Shown one piece after another: positions 36,825 through 50,821 of a stretch of DNA of 64,000 nucleotides (positions within the stretch are counted from its first letter, which is position 1; each line of letters begins with the position of its first letter). The stretch covers positions 1 to 64,000 of the forward strand of contig NZ_AYZG01000001.1 in assembly GCF_001436695.1 (NCBI RefSeq), written 5' to 3'. The DNA is from Lactobacillus taiwanensis DSM 21401. Lineage in GTDB: Bacteria > Bacillota > Bacilli > Lactobacillales > Lactobacillaceae. Below the pieces are notes generated by a model that was given only the letters and a program-made list of their open reading frames with translations, was not told the origin of the DNA and ran no database searches. Both the position numbers and the translations under genes were made by a program.

Positions 36825-39800
36825 TTAATCAGCTGAACCGTTATCCTTTTCTGCATCAGCAGCTGCTAATTTCTTTTCAATATCAGCTATAGAATATACT
36901 GATTTTTTCTTTTCATCTTCAGGAACATCAACTTTAGGTTCCATTTCACGGTAAACTGGCATACCAGTACCTGCAGGAATAATCTTACCAATAATAACAT
37001 TTTCCTTAAGACCAAGTAATGGATCGTTCTTGCCGCGAATAGAAGCATCAGTAAGAACACGAGTAGTTTCCTGGAATGAAGCTGCAGATAAGAAACTGTT
37101 AGTTTCAAGGGCAGCCTTGGTAATACCAAGAATTACACTTTGTGCAGTTGCAGGAATACCACCAGAAATAATTACTTCACGGTTTCTTGCCTTAAATTCA
37201 CCAATATCCATTAATTCACCTGGTAAGATATCAGTTTCACCTGGGTCAAGAATACGAACCTTTTGAAGCATTTGACGTGCCATAACTTCAACGTGTTTGT
37301 CGGCAATTTCTACACCCTGCATTCTATAAGCCTTTTGAATTTCACTTAGAATGTATTTTTCGGTAGTCAATGCATCACGTACACGAATCAATTCCTTAGG
37401 ATCGATAGAACCAAGGGTTAACTTATCTCCACGTACAACATGATCTCCTTCAGCAACTGCTACTGAAGCAGTATATGGTACGTCATAAGTACGAGTATCA
37501 GTTTGTCCCTTAACGGTAATTTGACGAGTGTGTTCGGCTGGATCTTCTTCAATTGAAGTTATTTCACCAGTTACTTCAGAAATTGTAGCACGTCCCTTAG
37601 GATTACGTGCTTCGAACAATTCTTGAACACGTGGAAGACCTTGAGTGATATCTGCAGCACCAGCAACACCACCGTTGTGGAAGTTACGCATAGTTAACTG
37701 AGTACCAGGTTCACCGATAGATTGTGCGGCAACAGTACCAACAGCTTCACCAACTTCAACGTCGTCACCAGTAGCAAGGTTCATACCATAGCACTTCTTA
37801 CATACACCATGTTGAGTGTTGCAAGTAAATACGGAACGAATTGTTACCTCAGTAACACCAGCATCTACGATCTTGTGAGCCATATCTTCGTCCATTAAGA
37901 CATCAGCTGGACAAATTACTTCATGAGTTTCTGGATCGTAAACACTCTTAGAAGTGTAGCGACCAACCAAACGGTCAAATAATGGTTCAATCATTTCATC
38001 GCCTTCAGTAATTGCGTGAACAGTTAAACCACGATCAGTGCCACAATCTTCTTCACGAATAATGACATCCTGAGCTACGTCTACCAAACGACGAGTTAAG
38101 TAACCAGAGTTGGCAGTCTTCAAGGCGGTATCCGTCATACCCTTACGAGCACCGTGAGTGGACATGAACATTTCCAAAACAGACAAACCTTCACGGAAGT
38201 TCGAAGTAACAGGAATTTCCATCATTCCTCCGTTAGGAGCGGCCATCAAACCACGCATACCAGCAAGCTGGGTAAAGTTAGAAATGTTACCACGAGCACC
38301 AGAATCGGCCATAATTGTAATTGGGTTTCTTGGTGCATGAATTTGAGCAATTTCATTTTGAACAATGTCTTTACAATTATTCCAAATACTAATTACTCGA
38401 TCATGTCTTTCTTCATCAGTGATTAAACCACGACGATATTGTTTAGACACAACATCAACTTTCTTACGAGCTTCAGCAACGATGTCATCCTTATCAGTGA
38501 TTGTCGGAATATCTTCAACACCAATAGTTAAACCAGAAGTTGTACATACGGTGTAACCTAATTCCTTTAAATCATCCAAGAAGTCTGAAGTTCTTTGAAC
38601 CTTGTAATCCTTATAGATCTGTGCAATAGAATCTGACAAGAAGCCCTTCTTAAAGGCTTGTCCAAGTTTCATATTATCAAGCTTCTCATGAATATCTTCA
38701 CCTGGTTGCAAGAAGTATCTCTCATCAAGCGGATGAGTAAGATTTTCTTGAGTAGGATCGTTAATGTAGAAAAAGTCCTTAGGAAAAATTTGATTGAAGA
38801 CTAACTTACCATAAGTAGTCACAAAAATTCCATGTTCATAACCTTTTGGCCATGGCTTTTCAGGCATTGAATCAGCTGCCAAACCGATACGAGTATGGTA
38901 GTGAATATCACCATTTGCATAAGCAATAGCTGCTTCTGCTGGTGAATCAAAAATCATCCCTTCACCTTCACGACCACGTTCAGCTTGAGTTAACCAATAG
39001 TTACCTAAAACGATATCCTGTGAAGGAGTAACGATTGGTTTACCATCTTTAGGAGCAAGGATATGGTGAGCAGCTAACATAAGTAAGCGAGATTCTGCTA
39101 CAGCTTCATCAGACAATGGAACGTGAATAGCCATCTGGTCCCCATCAAAGTCGGCATTGTAAGCTTCACAAGCAAGTGGGTGAAGACGAATTGACTTACC
39201 ATTTACCAAAACTGGTTCAAATGCTTGAATACCTAGACGGTGAAGAGTAGGGGCACGATTCAAAAGAACTGGTCTTTCCTTAATAACATCTTCTAAGATG
39301 TCCCAGATATCATCATCTTCGCGATCAATCTTACGCTTAGCATTCTTAATATTAGATGCTAAACCGCGTTTTACTAATTCATGCATTACAAATGGCTTAA
39401 ATAATTCCAGAGCCATTGGACGTGGTACACCACATTGATAAAATTTCAATTTAGGTGAAACATCAATAACTGAACGACCTGAGTAGTCAACACGTTTACC
39501 AAGTAAGTTTTGGCGGAAACGTCCCTGCTTACCTTTCAACATGTGAGAAAGAGACTTAAGTGGACGGTTACCTGGTCCGACCACTGGACGGCCACGTCTA
39601 CCGTTATCGATTAATGCATCAACAGCTTCTTGAAGCATACGCTTTTCATTTTGAACAATAATTCTTGGTGCATTTAAATCTAACAATCTCTTCAAACGGT
39701 TGTTACGGTTAATTACACGTCTATATAAATCGTTCAAATCAGAAGTAGCAAAACGTCCACCGTCAAGTTGAACCATTGGTCTTAAGTCTGGCGGAATAAC

Positions 39801-40496
39801 TGGAATACAATCCATCACCATCCATGATGGCTTATTACCAGAGTTCTTAAATGCATCTAAGATATCTAATCTTCTGATAGCACGAGTTCTCTTTTGACCA
39901 GTAGCAGTCTTTAATTCTTCTTTTAAATCATGAACTTCCTTATCAATATCTACTTGTTCAAGAAGTTCTTTTACAGCTTCGGCACCCATTTTAGCTTCAA
40001 AACGGTTGCCAAATTTTGCTTTCTTTTCACGATATTCAGCTTCTGTAAGAAGTTGCTTATCTTCAAGATCGGTATCACCTGCGTCAATTACAATATATGC
40101 AGCAAAATAAATTACTTCTTCAAGAGCACGAGGTGAAATATCTAAAACTAATCCCATACGAGATGGAATACCTTTGAAATACCAGATATGTGAAACTGGT
40201 GCAGCCAATTCAATGTGGCCCATGCGTTCTCTTCTAACTTTAGCAGAAGTTACTTCTACACCACATCGATCACAAACAATACCGCGATAGCGAATACCCT
40301 TGTACTTACCACAAGCACAAGACCAGTCTTTAGTTGGTCCGAAAATTCTCTCATCGAACAAACCATCTTTTTCTGGTTTCAAAGTACGATAGTTGATAGT
40401 TTCTGGCTTTTTAACTTCGCCATAAGACCAACTTCTGATCTTGTTTGGAGAAGCCAAACCAATTTGCATACTTTCAAACTTATTTACGTCGATCAA
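36825..40496 (-). CDS. rpoC: RNA polymerase subunit beta'
   Basis: This 1223-residue subunit has the N-terminal zinc site (Cys60, 62, 75, 78) and the catalytic motif NADFDGD (447-453), whose three aspartates hold the active-site magnesium. A second zinc site lies in the C-terminal third (CGT...[11 protein letters not shown]). The length is usual for lactobacilli. It follows rpoB by 17 bp. Confidence 0.98.
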   Translation of the reverse strand: MIDVNKFESMQIGLASPNKIRSWSYGEVKKPETINYRTLKPEKDGLFDERIFGPTKDWSCACGKYKGIRYRGIVCDRCGVEVTSAKVRRERMGHIELAAPVSHIWYFKGIPSRMGLVLDISPRALEEVIYFAAYIVIDAGDTDLEDKQLLTEAEYREKKAKFGNRFEAKMGAEAVKELLEQVDIDKEVHDLKEELKTATGQKRTRAIRRLDILDAFKNSGNKPSWMVMDCIPVIPPDLRPMVQLDGGRFATSDLNDLYRRVINRNNRLKRLLDLNAPRIIVQNEKRMLQEAVDALIDNGRRGRPVVGPGNRPLKSLSHMLKGKQGRFRQNLLGKRVDYSGRSVIDVSPKLKFYQCGVPRPMALELFKPFVMHELVKRGLASNIKNAKRKIDREDDDIWDILEDVIKERPVLLNRAPTLHRLGIQAFEPVLVNGKSIRLHPLACEAYNADFDGDQMAIHVPLSDEAVAESRLLMLAAHHILAPKDGKPIVTPSQDIVLGNYWLTQAERGREGEGMIFDSPAEAAIAYANGDIHYHTRIGLAADSMPEKPWPKGYEHGIFVTTYGKLVFNQIFPKDFFYINDPTQENLTHPLDERYFLQPGEDIHEKLDNMKLGQAFKKGFLSDSIAQIYKDYKVQRTSDFLDDLKELGYTVCTTSGLTIGVEDIPTITDKDDIVAEARKKVDVVSKQYRRGLITDEERHDRVISIWNNCKDIVQNEIAQIHAPRNPITIMADSGARGNISNFTQLAGMRGLMAAPNGGMMEIPVTSNFREGLSVLEMFMSTHGARKGMTDTALKTANSGYLTRRLVDVAQDVIIREEDCGTDRGLTVHAITEGDEMIEPLFDRLVGRYTSKSVYDPETHEVICPADVLMDEDMAHKIVDAGVTEVTIRSVFTCNTQHGVCKKCYGMNLATGDDVEVGEAVGTVAAQSIGEPGTQLTMRNFHNGGVAGAADITQGLPRVQELFEARNPKGRATISEVTGEITSIEEDPAEHTRQITVKGQTDTRTYDVPYTASVAVAEGDHVVRGDKLTLGSIDPKELIRVRDALTTEKYILSEIQKAYRMQGVEIADKHVEVMARQMLQKVRILDPGETDILPGELMDIGEFKARNREVIISGGIPATAQSVILGITKAALETNSFLSAASFQETTRVLTDASIRGKNDPLLGLKENVIIGKIIPAGTGMPVYREMEPKVDVPEDEKKKSVYSIADIEKKLAAADAEKDNGSAD

Positions 40497-40513
40497 AAGT
40501 TTAACCTCCTAGA

Positions 40514-43500
40514 TTACTTAGAAACCTTATCATCAGATGAAGTTGAAGAATCACTCTGATCTACAGGTTCAGCTGATTTATCATCTTTCTTTGCAGCTTC
40601 TTCGGCCAACTTCTTCTTTTCTTGTTGTTCAGCAAGCTTAGATAAAGTATCAATGTTGAAGTGATCATTAGAATCATCATCCATGTCACGTAATTCAATT
40701 TCCTTATGATCCATATCTAAGACTTTGATATCCAAACCTAAGGATTGAAGTTCCTTAACAAGAACTCTAAATGATTCTGGAACACCTGGTTTTGGAATTC
40801 TTTCGCCCTTGACAATAGCTTCATATGCCTTAACACGACCAACAACGTCATCTGACTTGTAAGTCAAGATTTCTTGCAATGTGTATGCAGCACCATAAGC
40901 TTCAAGAGCCCAAACTTCCATTTCACCGAAACGCTGTCCACCAAATTGTGCTTTACCACCAAGTGGTTGTTGAGTAACAAGTGAGTAAGGCCCGATTGAA
41001 CGTGCGTGGATCTTATCGTCAACCATGTGAGTCAACTTCAAGTAGTACATGATACCTACTGAAACACGGTTGTGGAATGGTTCACCAGTACGTCCATCGT
41101 AAAGAACAGTCTTTCCGTCTTTACCAATACCAGCTTCACGAACCATCTCCCACATATCATCTTCAGAAGCACCATCAAATACTGGAGTAGCAACATGAAT
41201 ACCTAATTGCTTAGCAGCAATACCTAAGTGTAATTCAAGAACCTGTCCAATGTTCATACGTGAAGGCACACCCATTGGGTTCAAACAAATGTCTACTGGA
41301 CGACCATCTGGTAAGTATGGCATATCTTCTTCAGGACAAACTAAGGCAATAGTACCTTTGTTTCCGTGGCGACCAGACATCTTGTCACCAACCTGAATTT
41401 TACGCTTTTGAACAATGTAGACACGAACCATCTTATTTACACCAGGTGGTAATTCATCTCCTGCTTCACGAGTGAAGACTTGTACGTTTTGAACAATACC
41501 GCCACCACCATGTGGTACACGCAAGGAAGTATCACGAACTTCACGAGCCTTTTCACCAAAGATTGCGTGAAGCAAACGTTCTTCAGCAGATAATTCAGTA
41601 ACACCCTTAGGAGTTACTTTACCAACTAAGATATCACCATCTTGAACTTCGGCACCAATACGTACGATACCTTCTTCGTCAAGATCTTTAAGTGCATCTT
41701 CACCAACGTTTGGAATTTCACGTGTGATTTCTTCAGGTCCAAGTTTAGTATCACGAGCTTCTGATTCATAATCTTCAATATGGATAGAAGTGTAGACATC
41801 ATCTTTAACCATACGTTCAGAAATCATTACGGCATCTTCATAGTTATACATGTTCCAGGTTAAAAAGGCAATAATTGGGTTCTGACCTAAAGCCAGTTCA
41901 CCATTTTCCATTGCTGGACCGTCAGCAATAACTTCATCAGCTACTACTCGCTCGCCTTGCTTAACAGCTGGAGTTTGGTTGTAGTTCTTAGTTGCATTTG
42001 ACCGACGGAATTTTTCAAGAACATACTTATCTAAAGTATCGTCGTCTCTTCTAATTCTAATTTCGTTTGCATCAACATATTCAACTACACCAGGAGCCTT
42101 AGCTACTAATGCATCTCCAGAGTCGTGAGCAGCACGATATTCCATACCAGTACCAACGATTGGTGCATGTGGATTAATCAATGGAACAGCTTGACGTTGG
42201 TGGTTAGCACCCATCAAAGCACGGTTAGAGTCATCGTTTTCAAGGAAAGGAATACATGCAGAAGTAACTGAAACTACCTGTTTAGGAATAACGTCCATGT
42301 AGTCAATCTTATCGGGTGTAACTTCAAGGTTATCTTCCTTGTGACGGGCTAAAACAATTTTATCTTTGAATGAGCCGTCTTCGTTTAATGGAGCGTTGGC
42401 ACCAGCAATGATGTAATTATCTTCAACATCAGCAGTTAAGTAATCAATCTTGTCAGTAACCTTATGAGTATCCCAAGAAACACGACGATACGGAGTTTCA
42501 ATAAAACCGTACTTATTAACAATAGCATAAGTTGCTAATGAGTTAATCAAACCAATGTTAGGTCCTTCGGGTGTTTCAATAGGACATAAACGACCATAGT
42601 GAGTATAGTGCACATCACGAACTTCATAACCAGCACGGTCACGAGACAAACCACCAGGTCCTAAAGCAGACATACGACGCTTGTGAGTTAACTCACCAAG
42701 TGGGTTGTTTTGGTCCATGAACTGTGACAACTGTGAGGAACCAAAGAATTCCTTAACTGAAGCAACAACAGGACGAATGTTAATTAATTGTTGTGGTGTA
42801 ACAGTAGAAATATCTTGAATAGACATTCTTTCACGTACAACACGTTCCATTCTTGCTAAACCTATTCTAAATTGATTTTGAAGTAATTCACCAACACGAC
42901 GAATACGACGGTTACCCAAGTGATCGATATCATCAGTAGTTCCAATATTGTCTTGAAGATCAAAGAAGTAGTTAATTGATGCCAATACATCAGCTGGGGT
43001 TAAGTGCTTAACATCATCAGCAATATGACCATTAGACATTAATTTAACGACACGTTCAGGATCCACTTTAGAATATACTTTAATTTCCTGAACTGTTACT
43101 GGATCAGACAATACCCCTTCTTTTGAAGGTTCATAAGTTACCATCTTAAAGTCATCACGATCTAAGTAAGGAGATAACTTATCAAGTACTTCATGAGTTA
43201 CTACATCGCCCTTCTTAGCAATGATTTCACCAGTATCAGGATCAGCTAAAGTTTCAGCCAAAGTTTGTCTTAATAAACGATTCTTTAAAGAAAGCTTCTT
43301 ATTGATCTTATAACGACCAACTGGAGCTAAATCATATCTTTTTGGATCGAAGAATCTAGCATATAAAAGTGAACGAGATGAATCAGTTGTCTTAGGTTCA
43401 CCTGGACGTAATCTTTCGTAAATATCTTTTAATGCTTCTGCAACACGAGAATCAGCAGGGTTCTTGTGGATATCTTTTTCTAAAGTGAAACGAAGAGAAT

Positions 43501-44152
43501 CACTTTCGCCAAACATATCAGCAACTTCACTGTCAGATCCAAATCCTAAAGCACGGATTAAAACAGTTAAAGGAAGTTTACGAGTACGATCGATACGAAC
43601 ATAAGCTAAATCTTTAGCATCAGTTTCATATTCAAGCCATGCACCACGGTTAGGAATAACTGTAGCACCAAAAATTTGACGGCCATTTTTATCAAAATCT
43701 GAATGATAGTAAACACCAGGAGATCTAACCAACTGAGAAACAATAACTCTCTCAGCACCATTAATAACGAAAGTACCTGAATCTGTCATTAATGGAAATT
43801 CTCCAAAGAAGACATCTTGAGTCTTAATTTCTCCAGTTTCATGGTTAGTTAACTTCAAAGTTACATGAAGTGGAGCAGAATAATTAGCATCATGATCACG
43901 TGCTTCTTCAAGAGTGTATTTTGGTTTCAAAAGTTTGTAGTCAACAAACTCTAAAGAAAGTTTTCCTGAAAAGTCTGAAATCGGCATAATGTCATCAAAC
44001 ATTTCACGAATACCTTCATTAAGAAACCACTTGTAAGATTGCGTTTGTACATCAGTCAAGTTAGGCAACTTCAATACTTCTTTAATTCGAGAGAAGCTAC
44101 GTCTTGTCCGGTGACTACCGTAGTTCACAGCGTGTCCTAACAAAGAAAACAT
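40514..44152 (-). CDS. rpoB: RNA polymerase subunit beta
   Basis: This 1212-residue beta subunit carries the rifampicin pocket, with [20 protein letters not shown] and LSALGPGGL-like MSALGPGGL, all wild type. It ends in an extra charged tail of about 50 residues rich in Lys, Asp and Ser, common in lactobacilli. It is transcribed from a strong promoter behind clpC through an attenuator-like leader. Confidence 0.98.
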   Translation of the reverse strand: MFSLLGHAVNYGSHRTRRSFSRIKEVLKLPNLTDVQTQSYKWFLNEGIREMFDDIMPISDFSGKLSLEFVDYKLLKPKYTLEEARDHDANYSAPLHVTLKLTNHETGEIKTQDVFFGEFPLMTDSGTFVINGAERVIVSQLVRSPGVYYHSDFDKNGRQIFGATVIPNRGAWLEYETDAKDLAYVRIDRTRKLPLTVLIRALGFGSDSEVADMFGESDSLRFTLEKDIHKNPADSRVAEALKDIYERLRPGEPKTTDSSRSLLYARFFDPKRYDLAPVGRYKINKKLSLKNRLLRQTLAETLADPDTGEIIAKKGDVVTHEVLDKLSPYLDRDDFKMVTYEPSKEGVLSDPVTVQEIKVYSKVDPERVVKLMSNGHIADDVKHLTPADVLASINYFFDLQDNIGTTDDIDHLGNRRIRRVGELLQNQFRIGLARMERVVRERMSIQDISTVTPQQLINIRPVVASVKEFFGSSQLSQFMDQNNPLGELTHKRRMSALGPGGLSRDRAGYEVRDVHYTHYGRLCPIETPEGPNIGLINSLATYAIVNKYGFIETPYRRVSWDTHKVTDKIDYLTADVEDNYIIAGANAPLNEDGSFKDKIVLARHKEDNLEVTPDKIDYMDVIPKQVVSVTSACIPFLENDDSNRALMGANHQRQAVPLINPHAPIVGTGMEYRAAHDSGDALVAKAPGVVEYVDANEIRIRRDDDTLDKYVLEKFRRSNATKNYNQTPAVKQGERVVADEVIADGPAMENGELALGQNPIIAFLTWNMYNYEDAVMISERMVKDDVYTSIHIEDYESEARDTKLGPEEITREIPNVGEDALKDLDEEGIVRIGAEVQDGDILVGKVTPKGVTELSAEERLLHAIFGEKAREVRDTSLRVPHGGGGIVQNVQVFTREAGDELPPGVNKMVRVYIVQKRKIQVGDKMSGRHGNKGTIALVCPEEDMPYLPDGRPVDICLNPMGVPSRMNIGQVLELHLGIAAKQLGIHVATPVFDGASEDDMWEMVREAGIGKDGKTVLYDGRTGEPFHNRVSVGIMYYLKLTHMVDDKIHARSIGPYSLVTQQPLGGKAQFGGQRFGEMEVWALEAYGAAYTLQEILTYKSDDVVGRVKAYEAIVKGERIPKPGVPESFRVLVKELQSLGLDIKVLDMDHKEIELRDMDDDSNDHFNIDTLSKLAEQQEKKKLAEEAAKKDDKSAEPVDQSDSSTSSDDKVSK

Positions 44153-44318
44153 CCTTTCTTATACAAGAATCTAAATTATTACATTTGTGTTACAAATTGC
44201 AAAAAGACAAAATTTGGGTACAAAAAAACAAAAACAACATAAAAGTCGTTTTTGTTTTATCATCTCGCTGGACAATAGATCAGCGAAATCCTGAATTTCA
44301 GCCTTTTAAACGTTTAGT
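44153..44318 (-). ncRNA. rpoB leader (Lacto-rpoB-like) with attenuator
   Basis: The leader holds TCGCTG/CAGCGA hairpin (about 44263-44284), then a perfect 11-bp terminator-like stem AAAACAAAAAC/GTTTTTGTTTT with T run (44222-44258), and a GGATG start region. A Lacto-rpoB RNA motif is known upstream of rpoB in Lactobacillales; place and structure fit. Confidence 0.6.
44222..44258 (-). terminator. Attenuator/terminator in the rpoB leader
   Basis: An 11-bp stem with 12-nt loop and seven T on the minus strand lies about 70 nt before the rpoB start. It would also stop read-through from clpC. Confidence 0.7.
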
Positions 44319-44347
44319 ATTTTACACTTATATTACTAATTTGTCAA
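44319..44347 (-). promoter_or_regulatory. rpoBC promoter
   Basis: Near-perfect sigma-A promoter on the minus strand: TTGACA (44342-44347), 17 bp, TAAAAT (44319-44324). The -35 box starts six bases after the clpC stop. Confidence 0.85.
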
Positions 44348-44352
44348 AAAAA

Positions 44353-46821
44353 CTAATTTTCAACTAGAGACTTACTATCACCAACAATTGTAAACTTCAA
44401 TTTTCCTTGACGTGCACCAATCTTTACGGTTTGACCTGCCTTAACTTTCTCGCTAATCAAATCTTCAGCAATTACATCTTCAAGTTCATGTTGGATTGCA
44501 CGACGTAAAGGACGTGCTCCCATTTCGGGATCAAAACCGTCTTTAGCTAAAACATCTAAGGCTGCTGGTGATATTTTCAACGTGATATCTTTTCTAGCTA
44601 ATCTATCAACTAAATGGCTTGTCATTAAACTAACAATTTCACGCAATTGTTCCTTAGTTAAACTATCAAAGACAACAGTTTCGTCAATTCTATTTAAAAA
44701 CTCTGGTCTAAAGAATTGCTTAACAGCTGCTGAAACTTTTTCTTGTTGAATCTTATTCTTATCTTCATTATCAGCCGCAAATCCAACCGTCTTATCTTCT
44801 TGCAAGCTGCGTGATCCTAGGTTAGAAGTCATAATAATAATTGTATTTCTAAAGTCAACTTTTCTTCCCTTAGAATCAGTTAAAAATCCTTCGTCTAAAA
44901 CTTGCAAAAGTAAATTAAAGACATCCGGGTGAGCTTTTTCAACTTCATCTAGTAAAATTACTGAATAAGGATTACGTCTTACTCTTTCTGAAAGTTGACC
45001 ACCTTCTTCATAGCCAACATAACCAGGTGCAGAGCCGATTAATTTGCTAGTCGCAACTTGATCCATGTATTCAGACATATCTACACGAATAATGTTGCGT
45101 TCTGAACCAAATACTGCTGCCGCTAAAGCTTTAGCTAATTCTGTCTTACCCACTCCAGTAGGGCCTAAGAATAAGAAAGATCCAATTGGCCGATTTTCAT
45201 CTTTAATACCGCTTCTACTACGTCTGATTGCACGACTTACTGCACCAATTGCTTTATCTTGTCCAATTACTCGTTCATGTAAAATACTTTCTAAGTGGGC
45301 TAAACGTTTAGTTTCGCTCTTCTTCATTCGAGTTACTGGCACGCCAGTCCATTCAGATACAATTTGGGCAATTTTATTTGAATCAACAATTGCTTTCTTA
45401 GAGTTCTTATTTTCAACCTTTTCAACTAATTTATCTCGACTTTTTGTAAGTTTGCTTTCTTCATCACGTAACTTAGCAGCTTTAACAAAGTTTTGATTCT
45501 CAGCAGCTTGTTCTTTTTGATGAATCACATCATTAATTTGAGTATCTAGCTTAGTTAATCGAGGATCCACCTTACCAATGGCTTGAATTTTTTCAGCTGC
45601 ACTAGCTTCATCAATCAAATCAATTGCCTTATCTGGCAAGAACCGATTTGCAATATATCTAGTTGAAAACTCTACGGCATCCTTAATTGCTTCATCTTCA
45701 ATTTTTACATTGTGGAACTTTTCATATTTTGGTCTTAAGCCTTTTAAAATATCCACAGTTTCTTCTTTTGAAGGTTCACCAATCTTTACCTGTTGAAAAC
45801 GTCTTGCCAAAGCTTGATCTTTTTCAATGTACTTTTGATATTCGTCAAAAGTAGTTGCACCAATCATCTGAATGTCACCACGAGCTAAAGATGGTTTCAA
45901 AATATTTGAAGCATCAATTGCACCTTCTGCTCCGCCAGCACCAATCAACGTATGCATTTCATCTACAAACAAAATAACTGAACCATCACGTTGAATTTCT
46001 TTTAAAATTTTCTTCATTCTATCTTCAAATTCACCGCGATATTTCGTTCCGGCAATTAAGCTTCCCATATCTAAAGCCATTACACGTTTCTTAGCTAAAT
46101 TGTCAGGAACTTCTCGATTCACAATAGCCGAAGCAATTCCTTGGGCTACCGCTGTTTTACCAACTCCGGGTTCCCCTACTAAAACTGGATTATTTTTAGT
46201 TCTTCGAGATAAAATTTGAATTACTCGTTTTATCTCCTTATCTCTCCCAATTACCGGATCAATTGCACCTTCACGTGCTCGTTTATTCAAATTGACACTT
46301 ACTTTATCTAAATTAGGCGTTAGAGACTTACCCTTTTTATTTCCAGTTGAAGATGACATCCCCAAAGTATTATTTTCTTGTCCAGCGTCATCCATAAAAC
46401 TGTCATTTATATCTTGACTTAAATCACGTGGGTCTATACCAATGTTCTTTAAAATCAAGCTTGCTAAAATTTGATCGCTGGCTAGTAAACCTAACAAAAT
46501 ATGTTTTGTTTCAATTTGAGGTGTCCCTAGTTCGTCAGATTTTTGTTTAGCAAAGTTTAAAACTAAGCTTAGACGTGGGGACATTTCCATATATGTAGCT
46601 TTGGGACTTGAACCATAGCCTGTATATCTCTCAATTTCTTCTCGCACTAAGGTTGGTGTTACATTTCTTTCACGCAAAAGCTTACCAGCATCTCCGTTAG
46701 CTTCAATTACTAAAGCAAGCAAAACATGCTCCGTTCCAATAATTCGATGGTGAAAGTTTCGTGCTTGCTCTTTAGCAATTTCAAGAACATTCTTTGCACT
46801 ATCACTATATGATTTTTCCAT
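44353..46821 (-). CDS. clpC: Clp protease ATP-binding subunit ClpC
   Basis: This 822-residue Hsp100 protein has the double Clp_N repeat (1-145), a first AAA+ domain (GEPGVGKTA and VIGRDKEI), an M-domain with a UVR-like coiled coil, and a second AAA+ domain (GPTGVGKTE). A ClpB_D2 C-terminal region follows. It unfolds substrates for ClpP. The promoter region holds a palindrome, listed separately. No CtsR-type repeat was seen. No terminator lies before the rpoBC promoter. Confidence 0.95.
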   Translation of the reverse strand: MEKSYSDSAKNVLEIAKEQARNFHHRIIGTEHVLLALVIEANGDAGKLLRERNVTPTLVREEIERYTGYGSSPKATYMEMSPRLSLVLNFAKQKSDELGTPQIETKHILLGLLASDQILASLILKNIGIDPRDLSQDINDSFMDDAGQENNTLGMSSSTGNKKGKSLTPNLDKVSVNLNKRAREGAIDPVIGRDKEIKRVIQILSRRTKNNPVLVGEPGVGKTAVAQGIASAIVNREVPDNLAKKRVMALDMGSLIAGTKYRGEFEDRMKKILKEIQRDGSVILFVDEMHTLIGAGGAEGAIDASNILKPSLARGDIQMIGATTFDEYQKYIEKDQALARRFQQVKIGEPSKEETVDILKGLRPKYEKFHNVKIEDEAIKDAVEFSTRYIANRFLPDKAIDLIDEASAAEKIQAIGKVDPRLTKLDTQINDVIHQKEQAAENQNFVKAAKLRDEESKLTKSRDKLVEKVENKNSKKAIVDSNKIAQIVSEWTGVPVTRMKKSETKRLAHLESILHERVIGQDKAIGAVSRAIRRSRSGIKDENRPIGSFLFLGPTGVGKTELAKALAAAVFGSERNIIRVDMSEYMDQVATSKLIGSAPGYVGYEEGGQLSERVRRNPYSVILLDEVEKAHPDVFNLLLQVLDEGFLTDSKGRKVDFRNTIIIMTSNLGSRSLQEDKTVGFAADNEDKNKIQQEKVSAAVKQFFRPEFLNRIDETVVFDSLTKEQLREIVSLMTSHLVDRLARKDITLKISPAALDVLAKDGFDPEMGARPLRRAIQHELEDVIAEDLISEKVKAGQTVKIGARQGKLKFTIVGDSKSLVEN

Positions 46822-46873
46822 TTTGCACCGCCTTATTTTTTTAAGATCATACTACAATCTTTAGACAAATATC

Positions 46874-46898
46874 TTACACTTACAATTAGTAAATGTAA
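46874..46898 (-). promoter_or_regulatory. Operator-like palindrome before clpC
   Basis: TTACATTTAC-TAATT-GTAAGTGTAA, 9 of 10 positions symmetric, overlaps a possible promoter TTTACA-17-TAAGAT on the minus strand. Confidence 0.45.
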
Positions 46899-46929
46899 AC
46901 TATTTGATATTTCATAAACATTATATACA

Positions 46930-46966
46930 AAAAAGTTCGTCTTTCTAAACTTAAGACGAACTTTTT
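46930..46966 (-). terminator. Terminator after tRNA-Pro
   Basis: A 14-bp stem AAAAAGTTCGTCTT/AAGACGAACTTTTT with T run lies downstream of tRNA-Pro on the minus strand. Confidence 0.85.
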
Positions 46967-46983
46967 AATAAAATAATATTCAA

Positions 46984-47057
<74 letters not shown>

Positions 47058-47065
47058 AATAACAA

Positions 47066-47093
47066 AAAAGACTCACACTTCGGTGAGTCTTTT
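47066..47093 (-). terminator. Hairpin terminator between tRNA-Gly and tRNA-Pro
   Basis: An 11-bp stem (AAAAGACTCAC/GTGAGTCTTTT) with T run lies between the two tRNA genes, reading in their direction. Confidence 0.75.
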
Positions 47094-47100
47094 ATACTGG

Positions 47101-47172
47101 AGCGGAAGACGGGATTCGAACCCGCGACCCCCACCATGGCAAGGTGATGTTCTACCACTGAACTACTTCCGC
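47101..47172 (-). tRNA. tRNA-Gly (anticodon GCC)
   Basis: A 72-nt cloverleaf on the minus strand with GCGGAAG acceptor and GGTTCGAATCC T-arm. The anticodon loop TTGCCAT gives anticodon GCC for GGC/GGU. CCA is not encoded. The protein frame at 46886-47179 is a shadow across both tRNAs. Confidence 0.96.
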
Positions 47173-47184
47173 AGTACATTTATT

Positions 47185-47212
47185 AGTATAGCAAAACATC
47201 ATCTTATTGCAA
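47185..47212 (-). promoter_or_regulatory. tRNA-Gly promoter
   Basis: On the minus strand TTGCAA (47207-47212), 16 bp, TATACT (47185-47190), 12 bp before the tRNA 5' end. Confidence 0.65.
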
Positions 47213-47234
47213 GTGTTTTTTGAAAAAATTTCAA

Positions 47235-47268
47235 AAAAATAGATCATCATTAATGATGATCTATTTTT
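47235..47268 (-). terminator. lysS terminator
   Basis: A perfect 34-nt palindrome (AAAAATAGATCATCAT and its complement) with T run follows the lysS stop. Confidence 0.9.
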
Positions 47269-47273
47269 CAACT

Positions 47274-49837
<2,564 letters not shown>

Positions 49838-49895
49838 ACTTGCTCATCCTTTCAAATACCTAATATCATAGCAAAACTATTCATTACACACCACT

Positions 49896-50771
49896 TTAAT
49901 TTGCTTTCTTAAGTACATCTTTTAATTCATCTTCAGTAAAGTGATACTTTTCTTTACAAAAACGACAAATAAGTTCAGCACCATGATCTTTTTCAATCAT
50001 TTTCTTTAATTGCTCTGGTTTTAAAGTAGCTAAAATTTTACTGTACTTTTCTTTTGAACAATCACATGCAAAAGATACATTTTCCTTATCCAAAATTTTA
50101 CAATCAGTACCTAAAATTCTTTCTGCCAGATTTTCAGGAGTCATACCATCTAAAAACAAAGTTGAAAGATTAGGCAAAGCCTTGATTCTCTTTTCAACTT
50201 GAGCTAATTGTTCATCACTAGCACCTGGTAAAGCCTGTAATACAAAACCTCCAGCAGCTCCAATGCTATTATTAGGCTCAACAAAAACAGAAAGACCAAC
50301 AGCTGACGGAATTTGTTCTGATTTTGCTAAATAATATGTAAAATCTTCTGCAATCTCTCCACTTACAATTGGTACTTGACCTGTATAAGGTTGTTTTAAT
50401 CCTTGATCTTTAGTTACTTCAAGCCATCCTTCGCCAACAGCCTTAGCTACATCAATATGACCATCTTTTTTAGGAGGAAGTGCAATATGCGGATTTTGAA
50501 CATAACCCTTGATCGTTAAATCAGCCTTTGCAGTTACTACCGTAGCTCCTACAGGTCCATTTCCAAGTAATCTTACTGTCAATTCATCTTTATCCTTCAG
50601 CAATGCAGCTGATAAAAGAAGACCACCAATTAAAGTTCGTCCTAATACAGCTGATGATGCACTCCAAGTGTCATGTCTTTTTTGTGCTTCACTTACTAAG
50701 TTTTTAGCATTTACAGTAATTAATCTTAAATTTTTAGTTTTATCGATCGCCTTAACTAAATAATCGCTCAT
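49896..50771 (-). CDS. hslO: Redox-regulated chaperone Hsp33
   Basis: This 291-residue protein has the C-terminal zinc redox switch CDC (236/238) and CRFC (269/272), and the N-terminal dimer domain starting MSDYLVKAID. Oxidation releases zinc and turns on its holdase activity. It lies upstream of dusB. Confidence 0.95.
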   Translation of the reverse strand: MSDYLVKAIDKTKNLRLITVNAKNLVSEAQKRHDTWSASSAVLGRTLIGGLLLSAALLKDKDELTVRLLGNGPVGATVVTAKADLTIKGYVQNPHIALPPKKDGHIDVAKAVGEGWLEVTKDQGLKQPYTGQVPIVSGEIAEDFTYYLAKSEQIPSAVGLSVFVEPNNSIGAAGGFVLQALPGASDEQLAQVEKRIKALPNLSTLFLDGMTPENLAERILGTDCKILDKENVSFACDCSKEKYSKILATLKPEQLKKMIEKDHGAELICRFCKEKYHFTEDELKDVLKKAN

Positions 50772-50783
50772 TTTCTCCTCCTA

Positions 50784-50816
50784 AAAAATAAAGCCTATAA
50801 AATATAGACTTTATTC
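50784..50816 (-). terminator. Terminator after the first yfhO paralogue
   Basis: A 13-bp stem AATAAAGTCTATA/TATAGGCTTTATT (one G-U) with T run on the minus strand, between yfhO and hslO. Confidence 0.8.
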
Positions 50817-50821
50817 TTTGA

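Noticed and set aside
45065-45496. Plus-strand frame of 143 codons inside clpC
   Set aside because: Antisense shadow of a strongly conserved gene; no ribosome-binding site.
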